From Corallium rubrum (Eukaryota; Cnidaria; Anthozoa; Scleralcyonacea; Coralliidae): a stretch of DNA of 64,000 bases. Shown here piece after piece: positions 1-12,300 of the stretch. Numbering within the stretch: the stretch's first letter is position 1; the number at the start of each line of letters is the position of its first letter. The notes beneath the pieces were generated by a model. It did no database searches. It saw nothing but the letters and a program-made list of their open reading frames with translations, and was not told where the DNA came from. The position numbers and the translations under genes were made by a program. Location: contig OZ036012.1 of assembly GCA_964035015.1 (NCBI GenBank), positions 1,378,573-1,442,572 of the forward strand, read 5' to 3'.

Positions 1-656
1 ATTTTTTGCGATTCCTTTGGTGAAATTTTTTAAAAGTTTGTACAGTTCAAGAGGAAACTCTTTCCTTTGTGATTCTCTTTTAAAAAATTCTATGCAACAA
101 ATTTTGCATGTTAAAAAACATTAAATTTGGTAATATTTACAAAACCATCCGAACAACCCTACATTTATTTTTCAGTAAAGCGTTTCTCGAAGCAATATTA
201 CCAAGTTTGAAAACATTTCACCGAAGGAAACTCGAGAAATGGCAGAAAAAAGATGAAAAATACAAAAAAACATCCTTTATATTTTGGACTCGTTGTCGCC
301 ATGCAACGATCTTCATTAGGTAACTAACGGGGCAAAATTAATTGCGAGAATATTACTAATCTTACTGAAAAGTTTCATGAACATAAGTCACAGAAGAAGG
401 GAACTGGGCTTCCATAAGCATTTTAGTCAAACATAGTAATGTATCATATAATTAAAAACCCTAGGGAGCCAATGTAGTTGGTAACATATAGGCTTTATTT
501 CATTCCTTGTGGAGCACTTGTTCTTTTCCATATCCTGTGTGAAAATAGAAATTCGACTGTTTTTGGGGTGGTTCTTGACTTTTCGTGAACAAAATTTTCT
601 GCGCGTAGGGGGGAGGGTGAAATGACGTCCAAAAATGGCTCGTATCCGCTTTTGCC

Positions 657-802
657 TTAAGGCGGTTTTCCACTAGGCGAAAAATGTCGCGCGAAGCGAC
701 ATTTTCTTTTGTCTCGCAAGCTCTCGAGTGGAACTAATTAGCCAAGATAAAAGAAAATGTCGAGTCGGTCGACAAATGTCGCCTGGTGGAAAACCGCCTT
801 TA
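657..802. mobile_element. PIF/Harbinger-type MITE, 140 bp
   Basis: The element occupies 660-799 and is flanked by TTA on both sides (657-659 and 800-802). Its ends are inverted repeats beginning AGGCGGTTTTCCAC. A paralogous stretch near 1927-1980 reads straight through without the element (GCCTTACTG), so the empty site is visible in the same window. A 3-bp TWA duplication is the hallmark of PIF/Harbinger elements. It is too short to encode a protein and must be non-autonomous. Confidence 0.8.
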
Positions 803-836
803 CTGTTTGATTAGTAGTCAGCGTTCCAGGTATATA

Positions 837-1146
837 CAGTGTGTATAAAAAAACCCGGAACCCTTAAAGAATGAATTAGTATTCTTTTAAAACAACCGGC
901 TATTGTAGTAGTTTGAAAGCCCTAAAAGCGCCGCGTTATAAATTAATCAGCACATAAGTTAAACAGGAAGAGAAAAAGCTTTTAAATACTTTCATCATGT
1001 ATACACTTCAAGTTATCTTAATTTCCCAGGTGTATATAAGACCGTGTGTTTTACGCATATCTGTGGGTTCAGCGAAGTGCTTGCGGCTTTCAAACTACTA
1101 CAATAGGTTGTTTTCTAAGGGTTCAGGGTTTTTTTTATACACACTG
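837..1146. mobile_element. Tc1/mariner-like MITE, copy 1
   Basis: The ends are inverted repeats starting CAGTGTGTATAAAAAA. TA lies immediately outside both ends; the right-hand TA (1147-1148) is shared with copy 2. The interior has no coding capacity. The TA target and the length near 300 bp fit a Tc1/mariner-type MITE, although no transposase is present to confirm the family. Confidence 0.75.
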
Positions 1147-1148
1147 TA

Positions 1149-1439
1149 CAGTGTGTATAAAAAACCCCGGAACCCTTAGAAAATGAATTAGTATTCTTTT
1201 AAAACAACCAGCTATTGTAGTAGTTTGAAAGCCCTAAAAGCGCTGCGCTATAAATTAATCAGCACATAAATTAAACAGGAAGAGAAAAAGCTTTTAAATA
1301 CTTTCATCATGCATACACTTCAAGTTATCTTAATTTCCCAGGTGTATAAGACCGTACTTTTTACGCATCCATGGCTCAGAGGTGTTCGGGGCTTTCAAAC
1401 TACTACAATATAAGTTGATAAGGTTTTTTTTATACACTG
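1149..1439. mobile_element. Tc1/mariner-like MITE, copy 2 (adjacent to copy 1)
   Basis: Same orientation and family as copy 1, separated from it by a single TA. The right end is followed by TA at 1440-1441. It differs from copy 1 by scattered substitutions and small deletions, so the pair looks like two separate insertions or an old tandem rather than a very recent duplication. Confidence 0.75.
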
Positions 1440-1984
1440 TATAAAATTTACTGATGACACCTTACCACTTTAGCTAATGTAGTATATCCGTAGGATACCT
1501 AATAAAAATGATCATTATAGTTCACAATTAGTAAACATTTTCAAGATGTCAAATAAAAGCCGATAGTATGTATTGTAAGAACAACTGGGGGAAACATTTT
1601 ACCGCGCCGAACATTTTATCGAAAGACAATTTGAACTATTGACCATATCCCAATGGACATGTTTTTGTTTTGACGAACAAAGTATCAGCTGACCCACATT
1701 TTGCTGTTTTACTCACGATCAAGTTTTTCTTGATAAGTTTCTTTGTAGCTTTACATGTATATGATGAATACGTCAGTTTGGTTTTTTTTTTTACAATTTT
1801 CATTTAACTTTTATTTGTTCGCGTGTAAAACTAGTCTAGATACATTTTCCTTGTTGACTAAAAATCAGTTGCTTCACCTATATTATAATTTTCGCACAGG
1901 GGGAGGGTGGAACTGACATCCAAAAATGGCTCATGTCCACTTTTGCCTTACTGTTTGATTGGTAGTCAGCGTTCCAGGTATATA

Positions 1985-2277
1985 CAGTGTCTATAAAAAA
2001 CCCCGGAACCCTTAGAAAATTAATTAGTATTCTTTTAAAACAACCGGCTATTGTAGTAGTTTGAAAGCCCTAAAAGCGCTGCGTTATAAATTAATCAGCA
2101 CATAAGTTAAACAGGAAGAGAAAAAGCTTTTAAAAATAAACTTTCACTACGCAACACTTCAATTTATCTTAATTTCCCAGGTTTATAAGACCGTGTTTTT
2201 TACGCATCCGTGGCTCAGAGGCGTTTAGGGCTTTCAAACTACTACAATAGGTTGGTAAGGTTTTTTTATACACACTG
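1985..2277. mobile_element. Tc1/mariner-like MITE, copy 3
   Basis: Third copy of the same MITE, flanked by TA on both sides. The sequence after it (from 2279) matches the sequence after copy 2 (from 1440), so copies 2 and 3 sit inside a larger duplicated segment. Confidence 0.75.
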
Positions 2278-2486
2278 TATAGAATTCACTGATGACACCT
2301 ACCACTTTAGCTAATGTAGTATATCCGTGGGATACCTAATAAAAATGATCATTATAGTTCACAATTAGTAAACATTGTCAAGATGTCAAATAAAAGCATA
2401 TAGTATGTATTGTAAGAACAGCTGGTGGCAGGCATTATGCCGCGCCGAACATTTTATCGAAAGACAACTTGAATAATTGACAAGTA

Positions 2487-3140
2487 ATAAGAAGTTATAC
2501 AATTCAGGAAAAGATAATCTCACAGTTATAGTTGCTTATAAAATTAAAAGCCTTAAGTTCATAAATTGTATTCATATCTCCCTTTGCTGCTCAGAGTTTC
2601 ACGCAGTTTGGTGATAATCAGACAACCTTGGAAGACGTTTCTACATTTGGTGATGTTATCTCGTTAATGGTGTGATGGCGTGATACTTTCTATATTGTTT
2701 GGCTGCATTATCGTATAGGCAAAAATATTTTTGGGTGTGGTATTTCGAAATAATTTCTCACATATCTCTTGCACTTCTGAATTAATCCAGGTCTACAACT
2801 TTAGCTGATGTTTTATGCCCATGAACTTAAAATTTTCTAGTGTAATCGTGGGATACTTAATTAAAATGATTATTATAGTTCACAATCTTTTTTTTTTTGA
2901 AACATCGTCAAGATGTCAAATAAAAACATAGTCAACAACTGGTGGCAGACATTTTGCCGCCAAACATTTTATCGAAAGACAATTTCCACAATTGACAATA
3001 TCCCGATGGACATTTTTCTAACAGGTCGCTATTGTGCCGAAAATCAGACTATTAGCCAAACCACATATTACACTTTTACTTATAAGATCAAGGTTTTTCT
3101 TGATATTTCCTTGGTAGCTTTACTTACAGGTGTATGATGG
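2487..3140. repeat. Dispersed ~620-bp repeat, copy A
   Basis: Nearly the whole stretch recurs in the same orientation at about 7298-7950. It includes a block also found near 1448-1560, 2288-2398 and 3515-3652 (TAGTGTA..GGGATAC..TTAAAATGAT type). It contains terminal-like motifs of the ACATTTTATCGAAAGACAATTTG kind that resemble the end motifs of the MULE element at 40.9 kb. No credible protein is encoded. Confidence 0.65.
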
Positions 3141-4199
3141 ACTAGTTGGTTTTTTTTTACAATTTTCATTTAACTTTTATTTGTTCGCGTGTAAAACTAC
3201 ATACATTTTCCTTGTTGGCTAAAAAGCAGTTTATTTAAGTCAACTTAAGTTGTGGAATGGCACAACCTTTCTTATTATTGTAGTATTTTCATAAATTATA
3301 ACTAATTATAACTCTAATTATGTATCACGTGACTACTGGGAGTGCCACTTGTGATATAATGTTGACGTTCATGGGAATAAAGTGTCTTTTGTATGGTGTT
3401 TACTTGTGAACAGCACAATGCTATAATGGTTTGCCTTCACACCACTTACAAACACTAGTGTTTGGTATATATAGATTTCACAGATAACACCTGACATGAC
3501 TCATCATGAAGTTAACTCAGGTCAACAACTTTATCTAATATTCTATGACCATGCATTAACTCAAAATTTTCTAGTGTATCCCTGGGATACCTAATAAAAA
3601 TGATCATTATAGTTCGTAATTAGTAAACGTTGTCAAGATGTCAAATAAAGGCATAGTCAACATGCATTGTAAGAACAACTGGTGGCATGACGAACAAGTT
3701 GGTTTTTTTTTACAATTTTCATTTAACTTTTATTTGTTCGCGTGTAAAACTAGATATATTTTCCTTCTTGACTAAAAATCATTTGCATAACCTATATTAG
3801 AATTTTCCTTCACATCATTTACAAATAGTAGTGTTTCCCCTCCGCTAGCTTTTCTTGTACTCGGCTGCTAGCTGTTACCATTGACAACATCGGTGGCGTC
3901 ACATCTGGACCACGTATAACTCCTTTAGTCAAATAATTAAAATTATGCTATTGATACATGGTTGTAATATTATTGGATAGGAAGCTAACTGACGCCCAAA
4001 ACAGGTATTTATTTAAAATAACAAATGTAAGAATATAATATAGCCGCATGCTGCACCGAATGACATTTGACATAAGTACTGTTCGACGACGGACTGTAAT
4101 CTTGGGTCAATACAGCAAGCTACGCAAAAGGAAAAGGAAAACTTATTCTACGCTAGCAGCTTTTAGTGGAAAAGCGCACGTATATTTATTATTGTGAGT
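3141..4199. other. Non-coding, repeat remnants
   Basis: From 3515 to 3780 this repeats pieces of the 1.4-3.2 kb family. The rest is AT-rich and shows no open frame, RNA gene or transposon end that I can support. Confidence 0.4.
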
Positions 4200-5061
4200 A
4201 CCTCTGACTTCTATATTAATCATTGTGTATTAGCTTGTCTTTACTATATATACATGTACGTAGATTAATCAATGTGAGTATATCTTTAAATTGTATATAT
4301 TGATAATTGTGTATCTTAATTAACATGTCTTTTTACAGTAAATTGAGTAACTCTGAGTTATATTGATTATTGCTTGTATATCTTAACTTGTCTTTAGTAT
4401 ACGTATATACTGACAGTAACTTATATTGATTATTGCATGCGTATCTTAACTTGTCTTTAGTTTACGGATATTGACAGTCTGAGAAACTTTAACATATATT
4501 GGTTATTGCATGCGTATCTTAACTTGTCTTTAGTATACGGATATTGACAGTCTGTCTGAGAAATTTTAACTTATATTGATTATTGCATGCGTATCTTAAC
4601 TTGTCTTTAGTATACGGATATTGACAGTCTGAGAAAACTTTTATTGATTGTTGCATGCGTATCTTAACTTGTCTTTAGTATACGGATATTGACAGTCTGA
4701 GAAACTTTAACATATATTGGTTATTGCATGAGTACTATCTTAACTTGTCTTTAGTATACGGATATTGACAGTCTGTCTGAGAAGCTTTAACTTATATTGG
4801 TTATTGCATGCGTATCTTAACTTGTCTTTAGTATACGCATATTGACAGTCTGAGAAACTTTAACATATATTGATGATTGCATGCGTATCTTAACTTGTCT
4901 TTAGTATACGCATATTGACAGTCTGAGAAACTTTAACATATATGTTGGTTATTACATGAGTATCTTAACGTGTCTTTAGTATACGGATATTGACAGTCTG
5001 AGAAACTTTAACATATATTGGTTATTGCATGCGTATCTTAACTTGTCTTTAGTATACGTAT
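4200..5061. repeat. 70-80-bp tandem repeat array, about 10 copies
   Basis: The unit contains TTAACTTGTCTTTAGTATACG, then a GATATTGACAGTCTGAGAAAC segment and TTATTGCATGCG. Regular copies run from about 4380 to 5061 with degenerate ones before. One more copy appears at 5762-5835, after the foldback element that interrupts the array. Copies share no spacers, so it is a minisatellite and not a CRISPR-like array. Confidence 0.85.
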
Positions 5062-5127
5062 ATAACATGTTTGAGAAAGTTGCTCGTCTAAGTTAGAGTA
5101 GTCTTGAGAAAGACTGTTTGTTGTGGC

Positions 5128-5176
5128 AGTGACTGACGTTTCGACGGCCTCAGCGGCGGTCATCTTCAGAGTCACT
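5128..5176 (-). ncRNA. Hammerhead-ribozyme-like motif
   Basis: Read on the minus strand: stem I strand AGTGACT, core CTGAAGA, a spacer T, stem II GACCGCC/GGCCGTC with one C-C mismatch, GAAA, a 1-bp stem III (C-G), cleavage triplet GTC, then AGTCACT, which closes a perfect 7-bp stem I. The very short stem III is typical of hammerheads in retroelements, which are thought to act as dimers. The unpaired T after the first core differs from the consensus and may weaken it. Confidence 0.6.
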
Positions 5177-5283
5177 TGAGTCAAGTCACTTGACTCTGAA
5201 GATGACCACCAATGAGGCCGTCGAAATCCCCCTCGAAACGCCAGTCACTACCACCACAAACAAGCTGTTTTTCTCAAGACTAC

Positions 5284-5694
5284 CAGGCTTTCTGGCGATC
5301 CTACTTTTCCTACTTTTTCCTACTTTTTCTGCACTCTCCTACTTTTCCCACTTTGTATGCAGAATTGCTCGGTTTTCCTACTTTTTCACTTAAAATCCTA
5401 GGGGTTTTTTTGAAAACTGTTTCGTGGAATCATTATGTTTTGACTTGATACTGCCAAGAGGAAGAAAAACTCAGAAGTGAAACTTGGCTGGCTGTAGGGG
5501 AAGAGGAGGCCACTTTTGTATATTTCATTTTAGTAAAAATGGGGTTAAATTGGGTTTTTTTGTGGTATTGTCATTCGAAATTAATCACATAAAATTCCTA
5601 CTTTTTTGTACATTTTCCTACTTTCTTTCTGCTTTTACGAAAATTTTAGTCCTACTTTTGTCCTACTTTTTTACCAACACCTGCCAGAAAGCCG
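5284..5694. mobile_element. Nested 411-bp MITE with 6-bp target duplication
   Basis: It interrupts the right arm of the foldback element. GACTAC occurs at 5278-5283 and 5695-5700, and the uninterrupted sequence can be read in the left arm of the palindrome. The ends are short inverted repeats (CAGGCTTTCTGGC; complement of GCCAGAAAGCCG). The interior carries many TCCTACTTTT motifs. The superfamily is uncertain; hAT-like is possible but those usually duplicate 8 bp. Confidence 0.65.
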
Positions 5695-6335
5695 GACTAC
5701 TCTAACCTAGCTATAGACGAGCAACTTTCTCAAACATGTTATAATCTCCTTGGTTCAAGTCATTTACTTTAGTATACGTATATATTGACAATCTGAGCAA
5801 CTTTAACTTTTAATGATCATTACATGTGTATCTTAATCTTTCTTAAGTAGCTATACGTATGTATTAATACATAATTCCTCTGAGTACAGAAGTCTTGATA
5901 TTTTGGAAATGAACAATTCTATATCGAAACAGGTTAAATCTTTTTTCTAAATTTTTGAAAAATTTACTTAAACTGCTGAGGTGCATGTATATAGGTCTGA
6001 CGATAAAAAGCTTAATATGCTTGGTATAACACGCAACAGATGGAATCACAAAATACAATTTTTACAAGTTTTGTTTGGGTGATATTAGCCATGACATAAG
6101 TGAAATTGTTTAATTAAAAATGTTTTCACAAGAACAAACTGGACAAACCAATGTAAGCGGTACGTTCAAGGCAAGAGAAAGCGGAAACTGCCAATCTTAA
6201 AAACATTGACATCTTAACGCAAAATTATGCTGCTCGCGGTCTTTTAGTACAGATCAAGCGACGAAGCTGCAAGATCAGTTGTGGAAATTAGACTAAGGGC
6301 AGAAATATTTTGAAGTATAGAATGACCCAGAAAAG

Positions 6336-7121
6336 ATAATAATAATAATAACTTTATTTTAAACTGTAAGACCCTTTCAGCTGTAAGAATAACTGGTATA
6401 AACAGGATGAACAGTATTTACAATTATATAACTACCCTAACTACAATATTAATTACTATAATACAAATTAAGAACTACAAATATGGCAATCGATGTCAGT
6501 TTCAAAAAGATAGTTAAAAAGGGTCTGTTTAAAAATGTTAAAAGAAGTAATTTCTCTAATGTACACGGGAAGGGAATTCCAATATTTGGCTCCTGCATAT
6601 CGAAACATTGACTGTCTTATTTTACTGTTTACTCTTGGTAGATGGAGGAGTGTGTGATCACGAAGTTATTTTTCTCGAATGGGGCTTCGCAGTTTAAAAG
6701 CACCAGTCAACTGCTCTGGACAATCTAATTTGTTTAAAATTTTAAAAATTGTCAAAAATCTAAAAAAGCGCCGTCTACTATACAAGGCTAAAAGTTCCAG
6801 CTCACTTCTCATGTCTTGAGTACATTTTCTTCTTCAGTTCGTTCGTTTAAATTCTCATTGCTCGATTTTGCATTTTTCCACACGATTTGTTAGAATGGAA
6901 CCACACTCGTGCCATACAATGGAACAGTAGTCTAAAATGGGTAAAATAGTTTGTTTATATATACGAAGTAGAACAGATTTGGGCAAAAACGCTGAAATTC
7001 GATTTAAAAGCTTTAATCTTGGGTAGATTCGTTGACCAAGATAAGGTTTTATTACATGGCCTTTTTGTAGTTTTATTTCAAATGTTGAGAATATACAAGC
7101 AACAATGGCCGAAGTAACCAA
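6336..7121 (-). pseudogene. 3' end of a non-LTR retrotransposon (LINE), decayed
   Basis: On the minus strand, 7121-6855 encodes a stretch containing LKLLNRISAFLPKS, YKQTILPILDYCSIVWHECG and NRVEKC, characteristic of the thumb region after the reverse transcriptase domain in CR1/Jockey-like LINEs. After frame breaks the homology goes on through YAGAKYWNSLPV and IREITSF to about 6480. The element ends in a (TTA)n microsatellite-like tail at 6336-6350 preceded by AATAAAG. It is truncated at its 5' end and carries frameshifts and stops. Confidence 0.8.
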
Positions 7122-7297
7122 TTTTTAACGAAAACACTTTATTGCTGTAACACTGTGGATCGTATTCAAATTTTCGTCGCAGTAAATCTATTTTTATGAT
7201 ATCAGAATATACCATTTTAGCCTGAATAAATTTTTTCGATTTAGTCTTTCAATTTTTGTAATAACTGCATGGCGTATAACCGTGACAGAGTCAAGAA

Positions 7298-7950
7298 ATA
7301 AGAAGTTATACAATTCAGGAAAAGATAATCTCTCTGTTATAGTTGCCTATAAAATTAAAAGCCTTAAGTTCATAAATTGTATTCATATCTCCCTTTGCTA
7401 CTCAGAGTTTCACGCAGTTTGGTGATAATCAGACAACCTTGGAAGACGTTTCTGATGTTAACTCGTTAATGGTGTGATGGCGTGATACTTTCTATATTGT
7501 TTGGCTGCATTATCCTATAGGCAAAAATATTTTTGGGTGTGGTATTTCGAAATAATTTCTCACATGTCTCTTGCACTTCTGAATTAATCCAGGTCTACAA
7601 CTTTAGCTAATGTTCTGTGCCCATGAACTTAAAATTTTCTAGTGTATTCGTGGGATACTTAATTAAAATGATTATTATAGTTCACAATTTATTTTTTTTT
7701 GGGAAACATCGTCAAGAACACACCAGTTGTTGACTAAGTTTTTATTTGATGGAGCGTGTGTCGTGAATTGCTAAGCGTGGTAGACATTTTGCCGCCAAAC
7801 ATTTTATCGAAAGACAATTTGCACAATTGACAATATCCCGATGGATATTTTTCTAACAGGTGGCTATTGTGCCGAAAATCAGACTATTAGCCAAACCACA
7901 TATTACACTTTTACTTATAAGATCAAATTTTTCTTGATAGTTCCTTGGTA
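7298..7950. repeat. Dispersed ~620-bp repeat, copy B
   Basis: Direct copy of 2487-3140, about 4.8 kb away, with few substitutions and a replaced block around 7715-7795. High similarity suggests duplication or gene conversion. Confidence 0.65.
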
Positions 7951-8003
7951 TGATGAACAAGTATGTTCCATTTTAAACCGGTCTGAAGTTAATTTTGTAC
8001 ACG

Positions 8004-8006
<3 letters not shown>

Positions 8007-8072
<66 letters not shown>
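8007..8072. repeat. (TA)n microsatellite
   Basis: About 66 bp of pure TA dinucleotide. Further tracts at 8301-8360, 8520-8596 and 8921-8994 suggest one TA-rich region repeatedly split by insertions. Confidence 0.95.
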
Positions 8073-8073
<1 letters not shown>

Positions 8074-8076
8074 GCA

Positions 8077-8263
8077 CGTGCGTTTCACCTCTGCGACCCA
8101 GGTTCAATTCGTGCTCTCAGCAGTTATCTGATTAAAATTTCACCTTGGCCACATGAGAAGAGTGCTTCCAGTTTGACTCTACCAAACATCGCAGGTTTCC
8201 TCGATCCGGGTACTCCGGTTTCCTCCTGTACTGGACCTCTAGGAAGAACAGTTGGCTTTTAAC
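8077..8263 (+). mobile_element. tRNA-derived SINE, 5'-truncated copy
   Basis: Homologous over most of its length to the longer SINE at 24451-24666, starting just before the B box (GGTTCAATTC, 8101-8110). Its A box has been lost. It lies between two (TA)n tracts. Confidence 0.75.
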
Positions 8264-8296
8264 TGATAGAGATATCCAGTATAAATAAGATTACTT

Positions 8297-8300
<4 letters not shown>

Positions 8301-8360
<60 letters not shown>
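8301..8360. repeat. (TA)n microsatellite
   Basis: About 60 bp of TA dinucleotide downstream of the truncated SINE. Confidence 0.95.
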
Positions 8361-8365
<5 letters not shown>

Positions 8366-8519
8366 TTACAGTGCGTACTACTATTACTATTACTATTGTG
8401 CGTGAAACTGCAGTAACCTTATTTTAGCTTTTTTATCCATTTTAGTAAAGTTTTATCTCGCTCTACTTCGGTATTGAGCACTTTGAGATGAAGTGTTATT
8501 GAACATTTATCTATCTATC

Positions 8520-8537
8520 TATATATATCTATATATA

Positions 8538-8597
<60 letters not shown>

Positions 8598-8914
8598 GTT
8601 TACAATACGAGCGGCCGTGTTGTATTGAATATACAATCACGGGCCGAAGGCGAGTGATTGTATATTCAATACAACAAGGACGCGAGTGTTGTAAACAACT
8701 TGTGAAATGAATGAATAGTAAAAATCCCTTTGGGATATTGAGATGCTAATTAGTTACAAGCACTAGTGGTTGTATCTGAAGAGTATACATCCACTAGTGG
8801 TTGTAACTAATTAGCATCATTGGTTTTAGTTTGTATGGGGTTTACAGGGGTAACATGCGACGTAATTTCTGAAATTGGATTGGCTGCAAAACTCATGAAT
8901 TAGTAATGAATTTC

Positions 8915-8994
<80 letters not shown>
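8520..8994. repeat. (TA)n tracts enclosing two hairpin repeats
   Basis: TA tracts at 8520-8596 and 8921-8994 bracket a segment with two inverted repeats. The first (about 8620-8675) pairs GTTGTATTGAATATACAATC with its complement around a GGGCCGAAGGC loop. The second (8741-8818) has arms of about 35 bp centred on GAAGAGTATAC and containing ACTAGTGGTTGTA. No coding potential. A related ACTAGTGGTT motif recurs near 53510-53545. Confidence 0.7.
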
Positions 8995-8998
<4 letters not shown>

Positions 8999-9078
8999 CT
9001 CTCAACGAATCTGATTAGTGAACTGCATGGTCTATACGGGATCTTAATTTAATCTCTCTCTTGCTTTAAGCTTTGAAG

Positions 9079-9223
9079 ATGACAACGGCAGCTGCATCAG
9101 CTAAGCTTAAACGTTACCCAAAGTTAAAGTTCCAAGCATGTTTTGTTTTCTTCTATTTGGTTCTTTTACAAGTCACAGTTGCCAGAAACACTTCTACAAC
9201 AGATGACGTAATTACGGGAAAAG
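9079..9223 (+). CDS. Candidate first exon with signal peptide
   Basis: ATG at 9079 opens a 48-codon frame. The N-terminus is basic (KLKRYPKLK), followed by a strongly hydrophobic stretch (ACFVFFYLVLLQVTV) and a likely signal-peptidase site near VTVA, then a Thr/Ser-rich start of the mature chain. The frame ends at a good donor (AAG|GTAAGT) in phase 1. That phase is compatible with the PAN-domain exon at 22584, which would give a secreted PAN-EGF-TLDc protein of about 450 residues. The intron would be 13 kb and would contain the ACN satellite and a hAT transposon, so the link is inference. It could instead begin another transcript. Confidence 0.5.
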
Positions 9224-9264
9224 GTAAGTTTTCTAATGATCATATGCTAATTTAGCTTTTAATT

Positions 9265-9345
9265 GAGTCATTGGCGGTACAAGCCGTTAGCGCACAGCTT
9301 CTCATCACTAAAGTTAAGCCGGGTCATGGGTTAGTACACGGATGG
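9265..9345 (+). mobile_element. 5S rRNA-derived SINE fragment
   Basis: Contains AAAGTTAAGC and GGGTTAGTACACGGATGGG, matching the internal promoter region of 5S rRNA (AGTTAAGC ... GGTTAGTACTTGGATGG). Only this part is recognisable. It resembles the fuller 5S-derived SINE at 20690-20935 and runs directly into the satellite. Confidence 0.55.
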
Positions 9346-12300
9346 GTCACAACCAGCACTACATGGCCACCACGACCATCACCACCACCACCACCACAAC
9401 AACAACAACAACAATAACAACAACAACAACAACAACAACTATTTCCACCACCACAACCACAACAAAAACCACAACCACCACTACCAAGACTATTTCCACC
9501 ACGAGCACCACAACTACTACAGAACATAGAACTACCACCACCACCACCACCAGGACTACAGACACGACCACTGCCACCAGAACAACAACTACAACCACCA
9601 CCATGACCACCACCATCATGACCACCACGACCACCACCATGACCAACACAACGACAGTGACCACTACTACCACAATGACCACCCCCATCACTACGACCAC
9701 CACCATGATGACAACCACAACCATGACCTCCACGACCATCATGACCATCACAAACACCAGGACAACCACATCAATGACCACAACCACGTGCGCCCACGTT
9801 CCACGACCACCACGATGACCACCATCAAAACAACCACCACAACGATGACCACTACCACAACCACGATGAACACCACCACCATGACCACCACCACAACTAC
9901 CACCACAACTACCACGACCATGAAACCATGACCACCACCACCACCACCACCACGACAATGAAGATGACCATAATCATGACCACTACCACCACAACGACCA
10001 CTACCACCACAATGACCACCCCCATCAACACGACCTACCACCACTACAACCACAACCACAACCACAACCATGACCACCACGACCACTACAACCACACCCA
10101 TGACCACAACCACAAACACCACCATGTACCACGACCACATCCACTACCACAACCTCGACTAAAACCACCAGGACCACTACCACAATAACAACCACAACTA
10201 CAACCACCACCACCATGACTACCACCACCAAGGCCATCACGACACCTTCACTAAAAATGTAGAAAATGTTTGAAAAGGACTTTGAGAAAGTCTACACCTT
10301 CACGTGCACCACCATAACAATCTCGACAATGACCACTATGACCACACCCATGACACAACAACCAGCACCACAACCAATACCACTACAACCACCACAGCAC
10401 CACCACCACCACCACCACCACCACCAACACAACCACAACCACGATTACCACCACCACGACCATCTCAAGACAATCTGCACAATGACCACTATGACCACAC
10501 CAATGACCACCAACACCAACACCAACACCATCACTACTAAAAGTATCTCCACCACGACCACAACCACCACTACAACAATGACTACCACCACAACGATTAC
10601 CATGACAACCACTACAACGATGACCACCACCACAAAACCAGCACCCCCACGACGGTCACCACCACCACTAATATGAACACCACCACAACGACAACGACAA
10701 TGACCACTACCACTACCACTACCACGACCACAATTACCACCACGATTACCACCACAACAACCACAACTACCATCAGTACGACCATGAGACCATGACCACC
10801 ACCACTAACAATACCACCACCACCACAACAACAACAATAACAACAGCAACAACAACCACTATTTCCACCACCACAACGACAACAACAACTATAACCGCCA
10901 CTACCAAGACTATTTCCACCACCACAACCACAACAAAAACCACAACCACCACTACCAAGACTATTTCCACCACGACCACCACAACCACAACTACTACAGA
11001 ACATACGAATACCACCACCACCACCACCACCACCACCAGGACTACAGACACAACCACTGCCACCAGAACAACAACAACTACAACCGCCACCATGACCACC
11101 ACCATCATGACCACCACCACCATGATCACCACGACGACCACCACCACCATGACCAACGCAACGACAGTGACCACTACTACCACAATGACCACCCCCGTCA
11201 GTACGACCACCGCCATGATGACAACCACAATCATGACCTCCGCGACCATCATGACCATCACCACCACCAGGACAACCACATCAATTACCACAACCACGTG
11301 CGCCCACGTTCCACGACCACCACAATGACCACCATCACAACAACCACCACAACGATGACCACTACCACAACCACGATGAACACCACCACCATGATCACCA
11401 CCACAACTACCACCACAACTACCACGACCATGAGACCGTGACCACCACCACGACAATGAAGATGACCACAATCATGACCACAACCACGACAATGACCACT
11501 ACCACCACAATGACCACCCCCATCACCACGACCTACCACCACTACAACCACGGCGACAAACACAACCATGACCACCACGACCACGACAACCACACCCATG
11601 ACCACAACCACAAGCACCACCATGTACCACGACCACATCCACTGCCACCACCTCGACTAAAACCACCAGGACCACTACCACAACAACAACCACAACTACA
11701 ACCACCACCACCATGACTACCACCACCAAGGCCATCACGACACCTTCACTGAAAATGTAGAAAATGTTTGAAAAGGACTTTGAGAAAGTCTACACCTTCA
11801 CGTGCACCACCATAACAATCTCGACAATGACCACTATGACCACACCCATGACACAACAACCAATACCACTACAACCACCACCCCACCACCACCACAACAA
11901 CAACCACGATTACCACCACCACGACCATCTCAAGACAATCTGCACAACGACCACACCAATGACCACCACCACCACCACCAACACCATCACTACTAAAAGT
12001 ATCTCCACCACGACCACAACCACCAGAACAACAATGACTACCACCACAACGATTACCATGACCCCTACAACGATGACCACCACCACAAAACCAGCACCGC
12101 CACGACGGTCACCACCACCACTAATATGAACACCACCACAACGACCACTACCACTACCATGACCACAATTACCACCACGATTACCACCACAACGACCACA
12201 ACTACCATCACCACGACCATGAGACCATGACCACCACCACTAACAATACCACCACCACCACTACAACAACAACAACAACAACAATAACAATAACAACAAC

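Larger units (their letters stand above)
5062..5742. mobile_element. Foldback (palindromic) element in the tandem array
   Basis: The outer ends are inverted repeats (ATAACATGTTTGAGAAAGTT at the left, its complement at the right). The left arm continues through 5180; the right arm mirrors it from 5186 to 5283 and again after 5695. Each arm carries a hammerhead-like core, intact on the left (minus strand) and broken on the right. The layout matches the Penelope-type inverted 3' ends seen elsewhere in the window, but no coding part remains. Confidence 0.65.

Noticed and set aside
4200-5061. CRISPR-like array
   Set aside because: Copies are contiguous without unique spacers, and the genome is eukaryotic.
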